From: Papilionanthe hookeriana x Papilionanthe teres
Lineage: Eukaryota; Streptophyta; Magnoliopsida; Asparagales; Orchidaceae
Direction: 5' to 3'
Assembly (NCBI GenBank): GCA_022702705.1
Contig: CM040430.1
Span: forward strand, 70,011,982-70,075,981
Length of the DNA stretch: 64,000 nucleotides
Shown piece after piece: positions 35,287 to 48,290 of this stretch. Numbering within the stretch: position 1 is the stretch's first letter; every line of letters begins with the position of its first letter. Made by a program: the position numbers and the translations under genes. The notes below the pieces were generated by a model. That model was not told the origin of the DNA. It saw only the letters and a list, made by a program, of their open reading frames with translations, and ran no database searches.

Positions 35287-36243
35287 TTGGTTTTGGAAGC
35301 GATTTCATGGCCAGAAAAGTTCATATTTTGTCTTTTTTTTACTGCTGAAGCGATGTTGGGTATTGTTCGAGAATTCTATGCTAACCTATACTATTCGGAG
35401 AGCGAGTATATTTTGGTTGGAGGTCAGATGGTTGAGTTTACCCCTGCCCGCATCAATGCATTTTTTTAATTGTGAGAACCTTTCCGTTGCGAGTATGAGA
35501 CTTTTTCTGTGATGAACGAAGCATTGGATATGATTATAAACTTTTTGACTGATGGAAAAGGGGAATGGAAGATTAAGCAGAGGATGAGAATTAATTTCCC
35601 CATTTCTACTCTGAATCCTATATTGAAAGCCTGGCCTACTTTATTTCTGCGAGACTGCTACCCACCAACCATCACAGCGAGGTGACTGTTAATAGAGCTG
35701 TTCTGAATTATCGTATTCATAACATGAAGGAGATAAATATTAGGGTTGTTATTCATAAAAGTATTATGTCTATTTCAAAAGGAGAGACTACAGGAGGACT
35801 GGGACACCCTAGCTTGATTCATACCCTGTGTATTCAGTCTAGTGTAGTAGTTGATGATAATGATGAGGTGATCCACCCCCTGAAGCCCATTAGCAAGCTA
35901 AATCTGATGGCCTATGCAGCCCATGTGAGTTGGAAATGGAGTAAGACATCTGATGAACCTTCCTCTAGTTGAGATAGACCATCTACATCCAGTGAGCCTA
36001 CTCTGCATTTTGTTATGGATCAGTTGAAGAGACTGAACACCAGAGTAGAGGGACTAGAGACAAGGAACAAGATTAATGATGATTATCAAGTGAGATGGAG
36101 AGAGTACTAGATAGCCTACCATGACGCACATATAAGATTCTTTGGGGTGATACTAGCACTGTGTTTCCTACATACCCTGACTATACTCCATACCAGCCTG
36201 ATGAACCAGATGATGGTGATGCTCTTGCCGAGGGTGATTGGTA
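35287..36243 (+). pseudogene. Athila 3' (env-position) ORF, copy 2
   Basis: Diverged second copy of the preceding ORF: IVREFYANLYYSESEYILVG, GGQMVEFTPARINAFF, INFPISTLNPILKAWPTLFL, MTVNRAVLNYRIHNMKEIN and GGLGHPSLIHTLCIQS align block for block with copy 1, including the tail with a short coiled coil (VMDQLKRLNTRVEGLE). A stop at 35,467 and a frameshift before 35,682 break it. Two tandem copies that differ strongly at the protein level suggest an old duplication or a fusion of two Athila subfamilies. Confidence 0.68.
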
Positions 36244-37712
36244 GTGTTGTTGTTTTGTTTTATGTTTATTTGATGATGTAATTATGTGTTGTACTGTGTT
36301 ATACTTGGGACTCCTCTAATTTTTTGTTGTATTGTACTTTATATTTAGTTATGTTTGTTGTGAACTTAATGTTGAATTGTGATGTCTGTGATGAGATAGT
36401 ATAATTTACCTGTATTTAGTTTGTTTGTTACTCTGTGATAGTACTTGTTGAATGTTTGTGATGTGTGTTTGATTTGTGGTAGTAACTGTTAAGATATGTG
36501 TTTATTTTGTTAGTTGTTCTGTGGTAGTACCTATTAGATGTTTGTGATCTGTTTAGTCGATGTTGTGTGTTTTTAGATTTCCTCATTTAAAAATTTCTAA
36601 CCCATATTTGTGTATAGAAATGCTCTTAAATATTTCAGGCCTATTGTTCTAATATCTAAAGAAAAACCTGCTGAAACTCAAAGGTATGAAAATCCCAGCA
36701 TATGAGGTATGAATTAAATATTTTTATGTCTTTTCTTTCTTATCATGTTAATTGTATTGATATTTAAAAATTTAAGTTTGGGATAGGGAAAGAATTAACT
36801 GTTAATTCTCTTTAATTAAAAAGTATTTTAAAAAAATTATTAACATGATTTCCTGTGATAGAACTCAATTTCAGATAACTGTATTTTGATTTTATAAAAG
36901 TATTTATGTGAAATTGAATGGAAGTATTTGGTAATGAAAAGTAGTTTTGTAGGCTAAGATATTTGGTATAAAAGAATAGGACTATAATCAATTATTCAAA
37001 GTAAGAAAAACTGTATGTTTGGTATATTAAGAATCTCAAAACTTTATGTGAATAGAAAAGATTGAGACTCTATGATGAATCAATAATAAACCTATGAAAT
37101 GCTTATAAGGTAAAAGATTGTGGTAAGTTTCAAATTTAGAGTGAGAAGGGTGAAGTTCAAAATCATTAAAGGCGATCCAGATACAATAATCCTCGATTGA
37201 AAAAGAAAAGAAAAAAGAAAAAAAGCAAAAGAAAAAGAAAAGAAAAGAAAAAGAAAAAAGAAAAGAAAAAAAAATAAAAGAAAAAAAAGAAAAGAAAAAA
37301 AAAGTGAGGCGAAGCTTAAAAAAATGCCTAATTAAAATTAGCTTTACTTGGACCTACCTAAAGGGAAAAACTTATTTACTTTCTTGAACTTATATGTGTG
37401 GAATAGTATTCTTACTAGTAGTGTTCTCATGAACTTCTTTTCATGAAATGTATTTGAGTGCCTTAATAGAACAATCTATAGTCATTTTTGAAATGGATAG
37501 AAGGCTAAAACTCTTAGACTTTATTACTAGATATTTCTACACCTGCAGAATCTACTTGAATTATTCAAAAATCTTTCTGAAAGTTTCACTATTGTACTTA
37601 TCTAATTCAGAAAATTAGTCTTCTAGAAAGGAAAGTTCATTGAAGTGGATCATAATTTTATGTATTAACTAAAATTATTTGAGGACAAGTAATAGTTAAG
37701 TTTGGGGAATCT
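36244..37712 (+). other. 3' noncoding region of Athila A
   Basis: No gene. It holds a G-rich tract AAGTTTGGGATAGGGAAAG (36,774-36,792), the block GTGAAGTTCAAAATCATTAA (about 37,150), an A/G-only run at 37,201-37,305, the words GAGGCGAAGCTTAAAAAAAT, and the polypurine tract at 37,699-37,710. The same order is present in C, B and D. Confidence 0.8.
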
Positions 37713-39350
37713 TGATCCATAGAAAATTTGATAGCTTTTTACTATTCATTTTATAGCTATTTTTTATGATATTTCACTTTAAAGGAAGGTATTTTTTATG
37801 ATTTCATGCAGGTACAATGATTAGAGGCCTTTGGAGAAAAAGGAAGCAAAAAGGAGCAAATTTGGAGCAAAAAGGAGCCAAAGTGTAAAATTTGAACTGG
37901 CGCCAAACGACGCCCTATCCAGCGCCGAACCACGCCCGTTTCCAGAGAGTTATTATCCAAATAGCGCAAAATTACGCCGAACGGTACGCTATTCAGCGCA
38001 GAACCGTGCCTTATCTCGATTTCAAACTAGATTTAATGTATTTGGATGTATTTTGGAGGGATGCATGCAAAAACTCTTGGGAAATTAGTTATGGCCAAAT
38101 TTAAACCACGTTTGGGAGATATTCCGAAGGGGGGTGTGTGTGTGTTTAGTGAGTTGTGGAGAGTAGAGAGTGTTAGGGAAGTTTAAAGAGAGTGATTTAG
38201 GGTTTGTAAATTCTCTTCCAAGGAGTGTAGGAGAAGAGGGAAAGTGAGAGATTTCTTCTTCCTTACTATTCTAAAGAGAGAATTGTGTGTTATTGTGAAG
38301 AAAGAAGAGGAGTCAAAGGAATTCCTTTAGATTCGCTTGGGGAAGAGTTTGAGATAAGTAGTCTTTTTTTACTCTAATTGTATGACATTACTTTTATATA
38401 TATAATCTATGATGTGTCATCCTTTCCTCATGAGTTTTGAGTAGATTTCTTTGTCTTTCTCCTTCTCATGTGATGTGTTGATGTTGTGAAATGGAAATGA
38501 TGTGTTGATTAATTATGGATAATTTGTCATGATCTTTTCACTTAGAACCTCATTTACTTTTTGATCTAACCAATTGAATTGTTAAAACTTGTTGGGAAAC
38601 TTTTGTTTCGAAAGGATTATGAGTTCCACAACTTAAGTGAAGATCACATTCGATATCCGTGAATTAGGAACGTAATTCATGGGGGTTGAGTACAAATAAA
38701 TAGGGAAATATACTTTGATGGGCGTAGAGTTAGAGATTTTAGAGTGATAGGCTAAAATCAACTATTTGGTCTTAAGATTTGGAAACCAAAGTGAGAGTCA
38801 GCCTTCAGGGGAAAGGAAGTGGGTGCTCTGGAGTGAGAGCCAGTATCCTCCTAGCCTAGCCACGCATTTGGGGACTAAACTTAAGACTAGCCACTGTTCT
38901 TTATACGCTGAAATATGGGTAAAGAATAGGATTGTTACTATTTGGCACAATACATTTGCATCACTGATCTATGTTACAATAATCAACACATTAACATTAA
39001 AAATGAGGAAGACTCTTTCTTCCAACTGTGTTTAGTTGCAAATTTAGTGTTGTGTGTTAGTTTAACTTGTTGTTGCGTACTTTAGTAGTAATAGTAACCT
39101 TTACTGTTTGCACCTATTTCAAAAATCAAAATTACTTGCAATTGTGTTGTGATTTGAATAGTGATTTTTGTGCTATGCATTGAAATTAATTGCCTCTCTG
39201 TGAGATCGATATCAAGGACTCCATTAGAGCCCTCTATTACTTGAGTAATACGTATACTTGCATTAATTGTGTGACTCATTTTGAAAATCTAAATTAATAT
39301 AAATATAAATCCGAGTTCCTCTATTTTGGCAAACTAAAAAAGTCGCACCA
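37713..39350 (+). repeat. 3' LTR of Athila A
   Basis: Partner of 26,106-27,742, one base different in length. Its GC palindrome is more decayed (GGCGCC then GACGCC at 37,899-37,914), consistent with C-to-T and G-to-A changes. Confidence 0.92.
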
Positions 39351-39585
39351 ACGTGGCCTTCTCTGTCTGCTGGTACTTAAGCACCAAATCCGGCTGCTTA
39401 AGCGCCCCAAACCATTTTAACACCATATTCATTTTTGCTCCAAATTTGATCCTTTATCACTCCTCTTGTTATATTTATTTCATTTAATTTTACCTAAAAG
39501 AAAAAAAACCTTCCATTAACATGCAATATCATCAAAAATAGGTATAAAAATGTGTATAAAAATATTATATATTATAGGTATATCA
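39351..39585 (-). repeat. 3' LTR of Athila B, second part
   Basis: Continues the LTR interrupted at 26,105: CTTCTCTGTCTGCTGGTAC and TTTTTGCTCCAAATTTGATC match the uninterrupted 5' LTR at 54,930-55,035. It ends TAGGTATATCA at 39,585, next to a decayed polypurine tract (plus-strand CATTCCAAGAAACTT). Confidence 0.88.
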
Positions 39586-40950
39586 CATTCCAAGAAACTT
39601 AAAATGTTACTTGGCCTTAAGTGACACTACAATCTTTCAAAACAAACATAAGCAAATTATGTGAATGAGTTTCTTTAGGGTGATTCTAAAATTTTGTTCT
39701 AGAAATGTAGTATTCCAATTTAGAACACAAATTTAATGAATATGACCAAGTTAAAGTTTAGAAAATTTCTAAAGTGATAACGTATGGAAATATGAGCTCA
39801 TATCTAATTCAGAAATACTTGTAGATTTTCCAATTATAGTGCTTATGCCTTCTATCTTTTTTACTTAAAAATTTTCATTAAAAATAATTATACTCACTAT
39901 ATTATATCCTTAAGCTTAGGAGTTTCTTAACTCTTATGCATTAAAAAGATCAAATGTAGAACTAATTTTTTATTAGGCATTAACCCTCAAGCTTCTCCTC
40001 CCTTTTTGTAGAAAGAATACTATATCTAGATAGACCTTTAATGATTTTGAATTCCACTCTTCCTTTCCTAAAGCAAAGGTCTGATATATATACTTTACTT
40101 GAAAATATAATAATAGTTTTTAAAACCACTTTTAATAAAAGAAATTTAAGTATTGAAAATAAAAATCTAATTCTACTATAGTTTTCAAAAATACAATATC
40201 TCTTACTAAAGATAGTTACACCATATTTAACATCTCTTCACTAAGAAAATTTTTAACTTAAATGTTTTCTTTTCATTATAAAGTTTTAACCAAATTTTCT
40301 TGCATATTTCTATATTCAAAATTTTATTACCCTAATATAACTTCATACACAGTCATTTTTGAAATCAAAATCAAATTTATTTGTATCAAATTTTAGAAAA
40401 AACAAATTTCAAGTTTTGAAAATTGATTTTTCACCCCCCCCCCAAACTTAAATTTTTACAAAGATTAAACATTTTAGCATATCATATAAAAACATGAATG
40501 AAAAATAAAAACTTATCCATACAGGAATTTTCAAATCCTAAGTATGCAAGTACAAAAAAATTAAAAAACATGAGTAAAAATGATCAAATTTCATTTTGAT
40601 TTCAAAATATATGAGATTCAAAAGACTTCTATGTAGTGGAGGCTAACATAAAAGTAAATCACACAAGCTAACATATTATCACAACCACAACAGAAAGAAA
40701 AATAAATGGTAGTAAATTGAAACTTAAGTATAAAATTTTAAATGAATATTAGCTCTATTCTAAACTTCCTAAAGTATTATGAATAAGTTCAATGCAAACT
40801 AACACAATACATTTAAAAATAACAAAGTTTATATACTTAATACCACAATTTTCTAAAACAAACACAACCACAAAACATTCAAAACAAAAGCACATTGATA
40901 ACTGTGGGTTGCCTCCCACAGAGTGCTTGGTTTTACATTGTCCTACCTAG
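39586..40950 (-). other. 3' noncoding region of Athila B
   Basis: No gene. Minus-strand equivalents of the Athila 3' blocks: CTCAAGCTTCTCCTCC near 39,987 and TTTGAATTCCACTC near 40,048, a C11 run followed by AAACTTAA at 40,434-40,449 (the internal G-rich tract on the minus strand), and the GGGTTGCCTCCCAC motif near 40,906. Integrase ends directly after the last motif, so B lacks any env-position ORF. Confidence 0.8.
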
Positions 40951-40953
40951 TGC

Positions 40954-42133
40954 TTATTCTAGGTGACCCAACATCAAAACATCATTCACTTTAGTTTGAT
41001 CCCCTAAGAAATAGGGTTTCAGTCTATGACCATTCACTTTGAATATTTTCAGGGTTTTTGGATCTTTTATATACACAGCTCCATATGGATAAACTTTTAT
41101 CACAACAAAAGGGCCCATCCACCTGGACATAAGTTTACCTGATAACAACCTTAATCTTGCATTATAAAGCAAAACTAGTTACCCTGGCACAAAATTTTTA
41201 GTAAGAATCTTCCGATCATGTCTCTTTTTCATCTTATCTTTATAAATCTTAGCATTCTTATAAGACTCATTCCTTATGTCTTCCAGATCATTTAATTGCA
41301 ATAATCACTTTTTACAAGCATCCTTCAAATTAAAATTTAATTCCTTAATAGCTCAATAAGATTTATGCTCAAGTTCCACAAGTAAATGACAAGTTCTCCC
41401 ATAAATGAACCTGAATGGTGACATTCCTATAAGAGTTCTATATGTAGTTCTATAAGCCCATAAAGGAAAATCATGTTTGACTGACCAATCCATTTTTATT
41501 GGATTTATAGATTTTTCCAAAATTCTTTTGATTTCTCGATTGAAAACTTCAGCCAAACCGCTTGTATGAGGATGATAAGCAGTAGAAATTCGATGATTGA
41601 TACGATTTTTCTTCAATAAAGTTTCTATTATCGCATTTTTGAAATGACATCCTTCATCAGTTATAATCACTCTCGGCATTCCAAATCTATAAAATATATT
41701 CATTTTTAAGAACTTTGCAACACTTTGGGCATCACATTGAGGTAAAGCAACAACTTCTATCCATTTATACACTTAGTCTACTATTAACAGTATATATAAA
41801 TTTTTGAAAGATGGTTTAAATGGTCCCATGAAATCTAATCTCTAAATGTCAAATATTTCAGCTTCCAAAATATAATTGAGGGGCATCTCATTTCTTCTAA
41901 AAATATTGCTCGCATATTGACAATATTTCTATCCCAAAATAGCTCCAATAGCATAATCAATTGTATCACACAATAATTCAAATGGTTTTTTCCAATCTGG
42001 TGAAACAATAACTGGTGTAGTAATTAATTTTTCTTTTAAAAGCTCAAAAGCTTTTTGGCAATCCTTACCAAAATTAAAAATCACATCTTTTTCGAGTAAA
42101 TGACATAATAGTCTAGCAATTTTTTAGAAGTCT
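40954..42133 (-). pseudogene. RNase H remnant and integrase of Athila B
   Basis: On the minus strand the integrase core shows LDFMGPF near 41,825 (first Asp), RVIITDEGCHFKNAI near 41,650 (second Asp) and HTSGLAEVFNREIKRI near 41,540 (Glu), so the catalytic triad is kept. GMSPFRFIYGRTCHL follows. The C-terminal part has [20 protein letters not shown] (41,172) and ends MLGHLE near 40,954. RNase H is poorly preserved upstream (about 41,940-42,130) and the zinc-binding region is largely missing. Stops include 41,353 and the Asp-stop-Val step near 41,773. Confidence 0.85.
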
Positions 42134-42960
42134 TAAATATATCGACTGTAGAATCCAACATGTTCTAATAAACTCCTAATTTTCCTCACATTTGTTGGGT
42201 GAGGTAAATTATCAATCGCTTGAATTTTAACAGGATCTACTTTCATACCTTTCTCTGAAATTTGATGTCCCAAAACAATTCCTCCTGCTACCATAAACTG
42301 ACATTTTTCCCAACTAAGGACTAAATTTATTTTTTCACAACATTTAAGAGCTTGTGATAAATGTTCTAAACACGATTTAAATGAAGTTCTAAAAACTGAA
42401 AAATTTTCCATAAAAACTTTAATTCCCTTTTCAATTAAATTACAAAAAATAGCCATCAAACATCTTTGAAATGTAGCAGGGGTATTACATAAACGAAAGG
42501 GCATTCTTCTAAAAGCAAATGTACCATAAGGACCGGTAAACATTGTTTTCTCTGATCCTCTATAGTAATTTTTATTTGGTGATAACCAGTGTATCCATCC
42601 AGAAAATAAAAGTATTTATTCCTAGTTAGTCTATCCAGTATTGGATCCAAGAAAGGTAATTCAAAATGATCTTTCCTCATTGAAAGATTTAATTTTCTAT
42701 AATTAGTGCTTGTTCGCCATCTTGTAACTTGTCTTGTTGGAATTACTTTATCTGTTCATTAACAGTTACAATTACTCCTCCTTTCTTAGGAACACAATGG
42801 ATTGGACTAACCCATGCATTATCTAAAATAGTATAGATAATCCCAGCATCTAACCACTTTAAATTTTCTTTCTTAATAGCTTCATTCATAATAAGATTTA
42901 CTATCCTTTGAGTATTAGCCCTGGTTTTACAGCTTTCTTCCGTCAGAATTCTATGCATAC
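42134..42960 (-). pseudogene. Reverse transcriptase of Athila B
   Basis: Motifs on the minus strand: IKKENLKWLDAGIIYTILDN, VWVSPIHCVPKKGG style segment near 42,790, MRKDHFELPFLDPILDRLTR, YFLDGYTGYHQIKITIED, FAFRRMPFRLCNTPATFQR. The catalytic pair reads Glu-Asn (FMENFSVF near 42,405) instead of Asp-Asp. Frameshifts fall near 42,560 and 42,740. Inactive. Confidence 0.9.
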
Positions 42961-43449
42961 AAATTGAAGGACTAATTCCTTTAATATCAGCAATTGTCCA
43001 TCCAAATGCTTTCTTATATTTCTGTAAAATTTTCAGTAAAAACTCTTCTTCTTCTGAAGTTAAGTTTGAGGAAATATAATCGGCAAGGTTGAGGAATTAC
43101 TTAAAAAGACATATTTTAGATGTTTTGGAAGTAACTTCAATTAAAGTTCAGGAGGTTTATCAGTTGATGAATAAAATGATTTGTGTTTTTTTGTCATGTC
43201 CAAAACTTCAAAACTTTCTTGAACAAAATTTGAATCTTCTTCAATAAAATCATTAAGATGTTCTAATTCATATTCTTGTTTGTGCTCCAATTCTTTCACT
43301 TCTGAATTATCTTTATAAGTTGTTTTGAAATGGCATCACTAAGTCATCTTGTTACATCCATTCTGAAACATTCATTATCTTTACTTTTTGTAGGGTATTT
43401 CATTGATTTTGAAATATTAAAAGTACCATTGGATCATTAACGCACATAG

Positions 43450-43760
43450 TTAATTCCCCTTTTGCACATCTATCATTGTTCTTCCTATAGCTAGGAAAGG
43501 TCTCCCCAAAATGATAGGTATCTCTTTATCTTCCTCCATATCTAGCACAATGAATTCAGTAGGAAAGATAAATTGATCCACTTTCACCAAAACATCTTCT
43601 ACAACTCCTTTAGAATATGTTATAGAATGATTTGTTATTTGCAAAGTTAAATTTTTAGGAGATATTTCTCCTAGTCCCAGTCTTATAAATATAGACAATG
43701 TCATAAAGTTAGTGCTTGCACCCACATCACATAAAGCTTTTCCAAATAATTTGTCTCCAA
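43450..43760 (-). pseudogene. Aspartic protease of Athila B
   Basis: Minus-strand GASTNFMTLSIFIRLGLGEI preceded by Cys-Asp-Val (active-site Asp-Val-Gly), then YSKGVVEDVLVKVDQFIFPT and IPIILGRPFLAIGRTMIDVQ. Unlike Athila A, the Gln after MIDV is kept. The segment between here and RT (42,960-43,450) is a degraded linker with stops. Confidence 0.88.
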
Positions 43761-44255
43761 TCGCACATAGAATTGTGAAGCTTCCAGGATCTTTAAGCTT
43801 TTCCAGAAGTTTATTCTAAATTTTAGCACTGCACTCCTCACTAAGAGCAACTATCTTATTATTTTCAAACTTTCTTTTTCTGTTAAGAATATATTTCATA
43901 AACTATACATAGCTTGACATTTGTTCTAAGGCTTCAGCAAAAGGAATATTAATTGTAAGCTTTTTAAGTATTTCTATAAAATTTGAAAATTATTTATCCA
44001 AATTTTGTTGATGAAGTCTCTGAGGAAATGGAGGTGGTGGTGATTTTTCTAAATCAATTTTATGTGGAGAAATATGTCTCTGATAACCTTCTGGAGCGCC
44101 CTCTTTAGGTTCTTTAATTTCTTCTTTCTCTAATTTAATCTCTTTTAAACTATATCTTCCAAATCTTTTCCACTTCTAAGTTGAACATCCTTTACATGTT
44201 GTTTATTCTGGTCTTTTGGATTTACTTCTGTATTACCAGGAAGTATTCTTTGGGT

Positions 44256-45454
44256 TCAATTACTTAATGAATTTGCAATTTGTCCTAATTGACTCTCAAT
44301 ATTTCTAATTGTAACTCCTTGACTCTGTAACTGACTTCCCATTTGTAACATCACTTTTTCTATAAATAACTTCTTATCCTTAAATTGTGGATTCTTATTA
44401 AAACTTAGAGGATAAGTAGGCCTATAATTACTATTACCTTGGTTGTTCCAGTTTCCCAATGGGTTTACTTGGTTGTTCCCCCATTGTTGATTAGTACCAC
44501 TTGAATTGTTATTCCAGTTAAAGTTAGGATGGTTTTTCTAACCTGAGTTATAGTAGTTTGAATATGGGTTATTTGACTTATTATATATAGCATTTAAAGT
44601 CTCAATTGATGTTTGAAAATCTATCATAAGGCCTAATGAATTCTCTTCAATCATTGGAATTGGTTGAGAAAAATTCATTCCAAGTTGGTCTATCTTCCTT
44701 GAAATTGTAGCAAAATGATTTGCTAACATTGTAAAAGCTTCAGATTCATGAATATTGGATAACTTTTTAGGATGTAAACTTTCAGAAGGCCATTGACAAT
44801 TATTAGTAGCCATTCCTTCAATTAAAGCATAAACTTCATGAATGGTTTCGACATCAATGAACCACCAGTAGCGGCATCTATAATAGATCTAAGAGATCCA
44901 ACTAATCCATTATAAAAAGTTTGAATAATTAACCCATCAAGCACAATATGGTCTGGACACTTTCTTAAGAGTTCTTTAAATAGTTCCCAAGCTTCATAAA
45001 TAGATTTCCCTTCAAACTGACAAATATATGTAATATCATTTCTACACTTCGCAGTCTTTGATGTTGGAAAATATTTAGCAAGGAATTTCTGTGCTAACTC
45101 ACCCAAACTTTTGATAGATCCAGGTGCTAATGAATTCACCATATCTTAGCATTATCCCTAAGTGAGAATTGAAAAAGCCTAAGTCTAATAGTATCATCAG
45201 AAATTCCATTATATTTAAATGTAGCACAAAATTCTAGAAAATTGGCAAGATGTAAATTATGATCTTCAGTTGGTGCTCCCCCAAATTGATTATTGGATAT
45301 CATTTGGATAATAACAGTTTAAGTTCAAATAAATGATCATCTACAACAGGATTTTGAATACTAACATGAAGTTCATCCACTATAGAGTTTGCATAATCTC
45401 TTAAAGGTCTAAATTCTTGATGAATTTCAGCATTTGATTATTTTGATTTGTCAT
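44256..45454 (-). pseudogene. Gag of Athila B
   Basis: A Met at 45,454 (MTNQNNQ) probably starts gag; a frameshift follows within 20 codons. The core is recognisable: SLAPGSIKSLGELAQKFLAK, YFPTSKTAKCRNDITYICQF, SIYEAWELFKELLRKCPDHI, TFYNGLVGSLRSIIDAATGG, MATNNCQWPSESLHPKK, and near the C-terminus MLQMGSQLQSQGVTIRNIES. Frames change near 44,820 and below 44,256. Homologous to gag of Athila A throughout. Confidence 0.88.
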
Positions 45455-45702
45455 TTTTTGAAAATTTTTAATTTTTTCAGTATTTTTATTTTTTTAATTT
45501 TTCTAATATTTCTTTCTAATTCACGATTGTCGGGCATAAGTCCTTCAAAACCTGAACTATGCATAAACTATTACAACACAATGAAAATAAAACACAACAC
45601 ACATAAATAAATAAAGTTTAAATAAGTATTTTTAAAAAAATTTTGTTTTATTTTAATTCTTTTTACTTTTTCTTTCAATTTCAAATCCAAAGAAAATTTT
45701 TA

Positions 45703-46146
45703 ATCCCGGCAACGGCATGAAAAACTTGATCCCTTGTGATATTTATACTTATGGTAATATGATTTATACTTATAATATTAGATATAGTTATAATAAAATT
45801 TTCTTCTTTATAATAGCACCAAAAACTTGATTCTAATGTAATTAAGAATTCAATAGTTATATTTAATTTTAGGGATTTTACGCAAGTATACGTATCATTA
45901 TCAAGTAATATAGGACATTCTGATTAAGCGCTGAAATATCGATCCTACAGGGAAAAATTTTTTGATATTGAAAAGATAAAAAGGTTTTAGATCACAAAAT
46001 ATAATTAGAAAAAGACACTTAAACATTTTTAGATAATAGAAAACTTAAAAATGTAATTCTTTTTGGTCCTTTCTTAATTTAAGGCATAAAGTAACAATTA
46101 ACCAAATAAAATGAGACTTTTCTAAGATTACAGAAGTATAGATGAA
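45703..46146 (-). repeat. 5' LTR of Athila B, first part, with primer site
   Basis: The minus strand reads CATGCCGTTGCCGGGATT at the primer site (about 45,703-45,720). The LTR starts on the + strand at 45,727 (TGATCCCTTGTG) and is interrupted at 46,146 by solo LTR O2; it resumes at 53,725. Confidence 0.88.
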
Positions 46147-46789
46147 TGATGGTAACGAAAAAAATGTTGATGTTTCATCGCCGTCAATTTTCGATGTCAT
46201 GTCAATGTCAAGGAGTCGCCACTCTATTTAATATAGCCCTAATTTTATTTCTATAGATCTTATAAAGGATTAGAAAATTTAGGGCTATTAGAAAACAGTA
46301 GAAAAGGTTGTTTATGATAATCCTTATAAAAGAAGATTCTAGAATACCATATCCTAGGATTTCCATATAAGGAAAGTCATGGAGTTTTGATAACCAGATA
46401 TTTCTAGATGTAATATCTATCATTGGTTCTTTTAAATCTCCTATAGAAGAAAGCTTCTATAGTTACATCTTAGACAATTTCTAATTGTCTAAGAAAACTT
46501 CTGATTAATGTTGATAATTTGTTTTCTAGAAATTTTTGTTTTAAGGAAAGATGTACCCACTATCAATCCTAGATGTCATTTTGTCATGTCAATTTTATGT
46601 CATCTTGGTTTATCATTTTTTTTGTTTTGTTGTTAGTCTTTTAATGTTTTATCATTTTTTTGGCTATCCTAAAAATTTTAGTTTTGTTTTGGTTTTATCG
46701 TTATTGTGTTTTGTTTTATCAATGTCATCGTTGTGTTTTATTTTGTTGTTTTGATGTGGTTGTTGTTCATCTCATTTCCAGAATGTCGT

Positions 46790-46915
46790 CCTGCAAAACA
46801 GAGTTAGCACACCCTATAACATGCAAAGGAAATCTAAACAAAGTTAATATCATCGTTTCATTTTAGTTATCCTGCAAAACAGAGTTAGCACACCCTATAA
46901 TATGCAAAGAAAATC
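46790..46915. repeat. Direct duplication of a unit of about 81 bp in O2
   Basis: CCTGCAAAACAGAGTTAGCA begins at 46,790 and again at 46,871, with CACCCTATAA and ATGCAAAG following in both. Confidence 0.85.
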
Positions 46916-47399
46916 TAACACTTATTCTTAGCATGCAAGGAAAAGAATATCAGATTCATTGATATTAATCTAATAAATATTCAAATTAGATTTGTTTGAG
47001 TGTCACTTTTAATTCAGTGTCATTTGAATTTTAACATTTTAGATTCACTGTCGTTTGAATATAACTAAAGATTGAATTTTAATATTTTAGATTCGGTGTT
47101 TTTTCAAATCTAAAAATTTTAAATTTAAATTTAAAATCTAACAAGAAGTTAGATTTTAACATTTTAGATTCGGTATCATTCGAATCTAAAATTTTTTAAT
47201 GTCATTTGAAAATGTTAAGTTTAATATCAATTAAACTTAAAATCTAAGAAAAAAATTTAGATTTTAATATTTCTGAATTCAATATCGCTTAAATTTTAAT
47301 GTGTTGAGTCTAAAATCTAACAAAAAGTTAGACTTTTGATATTTCAGATTCAGTGTTGTTTGAATCTAAAATGTATTAAATTTAAAATCAATTAAAATA

Positions 47400-48290
47400 A
47401 GGTTGATTTGAATCTAATTTGATGTAAGATTAAATTCAATTTAGATCGAACTTAATAATAAGTTTGATTTAAATCAAATTTAATGTAGAATTAAATTATA
47501 TTTGAGTCGAACTTAATTTAGAATAAGTTTGATTTAGGTCAAACTTGATATTGAGTTAATTTTGATTAATATCAAACTTAAATATTTATGTCAAAATAAG
47601 TTTGATTTAAGTCGAACTTTAATGTTGAATTAAGTTTGATTTGGGTTGAACTTAATATTGAGTTAAGTTTGATTTATATCAAACTTTAATATTTATCTCA
47701 AAATAAGTTCGATTTAGGTCAATTGAATTAAGTTCGATTTGGATCAAATTTAATGTTTGAGTTAAGTTTGATTTATATCAAACTTTAATATTTATGTCAA
47801 AATAAGTTCGATTTACTTAGTTAAGTTTGGTTTGATTTAAACTTACCATTTGATTCAAGTTAGGCTAAATCTAAACTTAAGGTTGATTCAAGTTTAATAT
47901 AGATTGAACTTAAATTTGTTTAGAGTTTGAGTTAGGTTCAAGTTAGATTGAACTTAAATTTAGGATCAAATTTAGTTGAGTGTTGATTGAATTTAAATTT
48001 GATTTGGATTTGATTTTAGTTAAGTTCAAATTAGATTGAACTTAAATTTAAGGTCGTCTTAAGTTCAGTTTTGGTTAAACTTAAGTTTGATTTTAGCTAG
48101 ATTCAAATTAGATTGAATCTAAATTTAAGATCGACTTAAGTTTAATATTAGTTAAACTTAAGTTTAGTTTTAATTTAAGTTAGGTTAAACCTAAATTTGA
48201 GGTTGGCTTAAGTTCAAATGTGAGTTGAACTTTTAAGAGGTTTAAGTTTGACTTAAGTTCAAGTTGAGGTTGAACCTAAGTGTATATATG
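47400..48290. repeat. Diverged GTTTGATTTA-type repeats in O2
   Basis: No gene. Repeated words AAGTTTGATTTATATCAAAC and GAACTTAA recur irregularly; an old tandem array. Confidence 0.65.

Larger units (their letters stand above)
26106..39350 (+). mobile_element. Athila-like element A, complete structure with decayed genes
   Basis: LTRs of 1,637 bp (26,106-27,742) and 1,638 bp (37,713-39,350) both start TGATCCA and end TCGCACCA. They flank a primer site (27,749-27,766), gag-protease-RT-RNase H-integrase, two env-position ORF copies, and a polypurine tract AAGTTTGGGGAA (37,699-37,710). The flanking five bases are GCGTG and ACGTG, a target duplication with one change. The LTR pair differs by a few per cent by eye, so this is not a very recent insertion. 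It is 13.2 kb long and sits in the 3' LTR of Athila B. Confidence 0.92.

Noticed and set aside
33538..36243. Calling the 3' ORFs of Athila A an envelope gene
   Set aside because: No signal peptide, membrane segment or cleavage site visible; only the position resembles env.
37201..37305. A/G-only run as an independent microsatellite of interest
   Set aside because: It is an expanded version of a purine tract found at the same place in the other Athila copies (for example 836-862).
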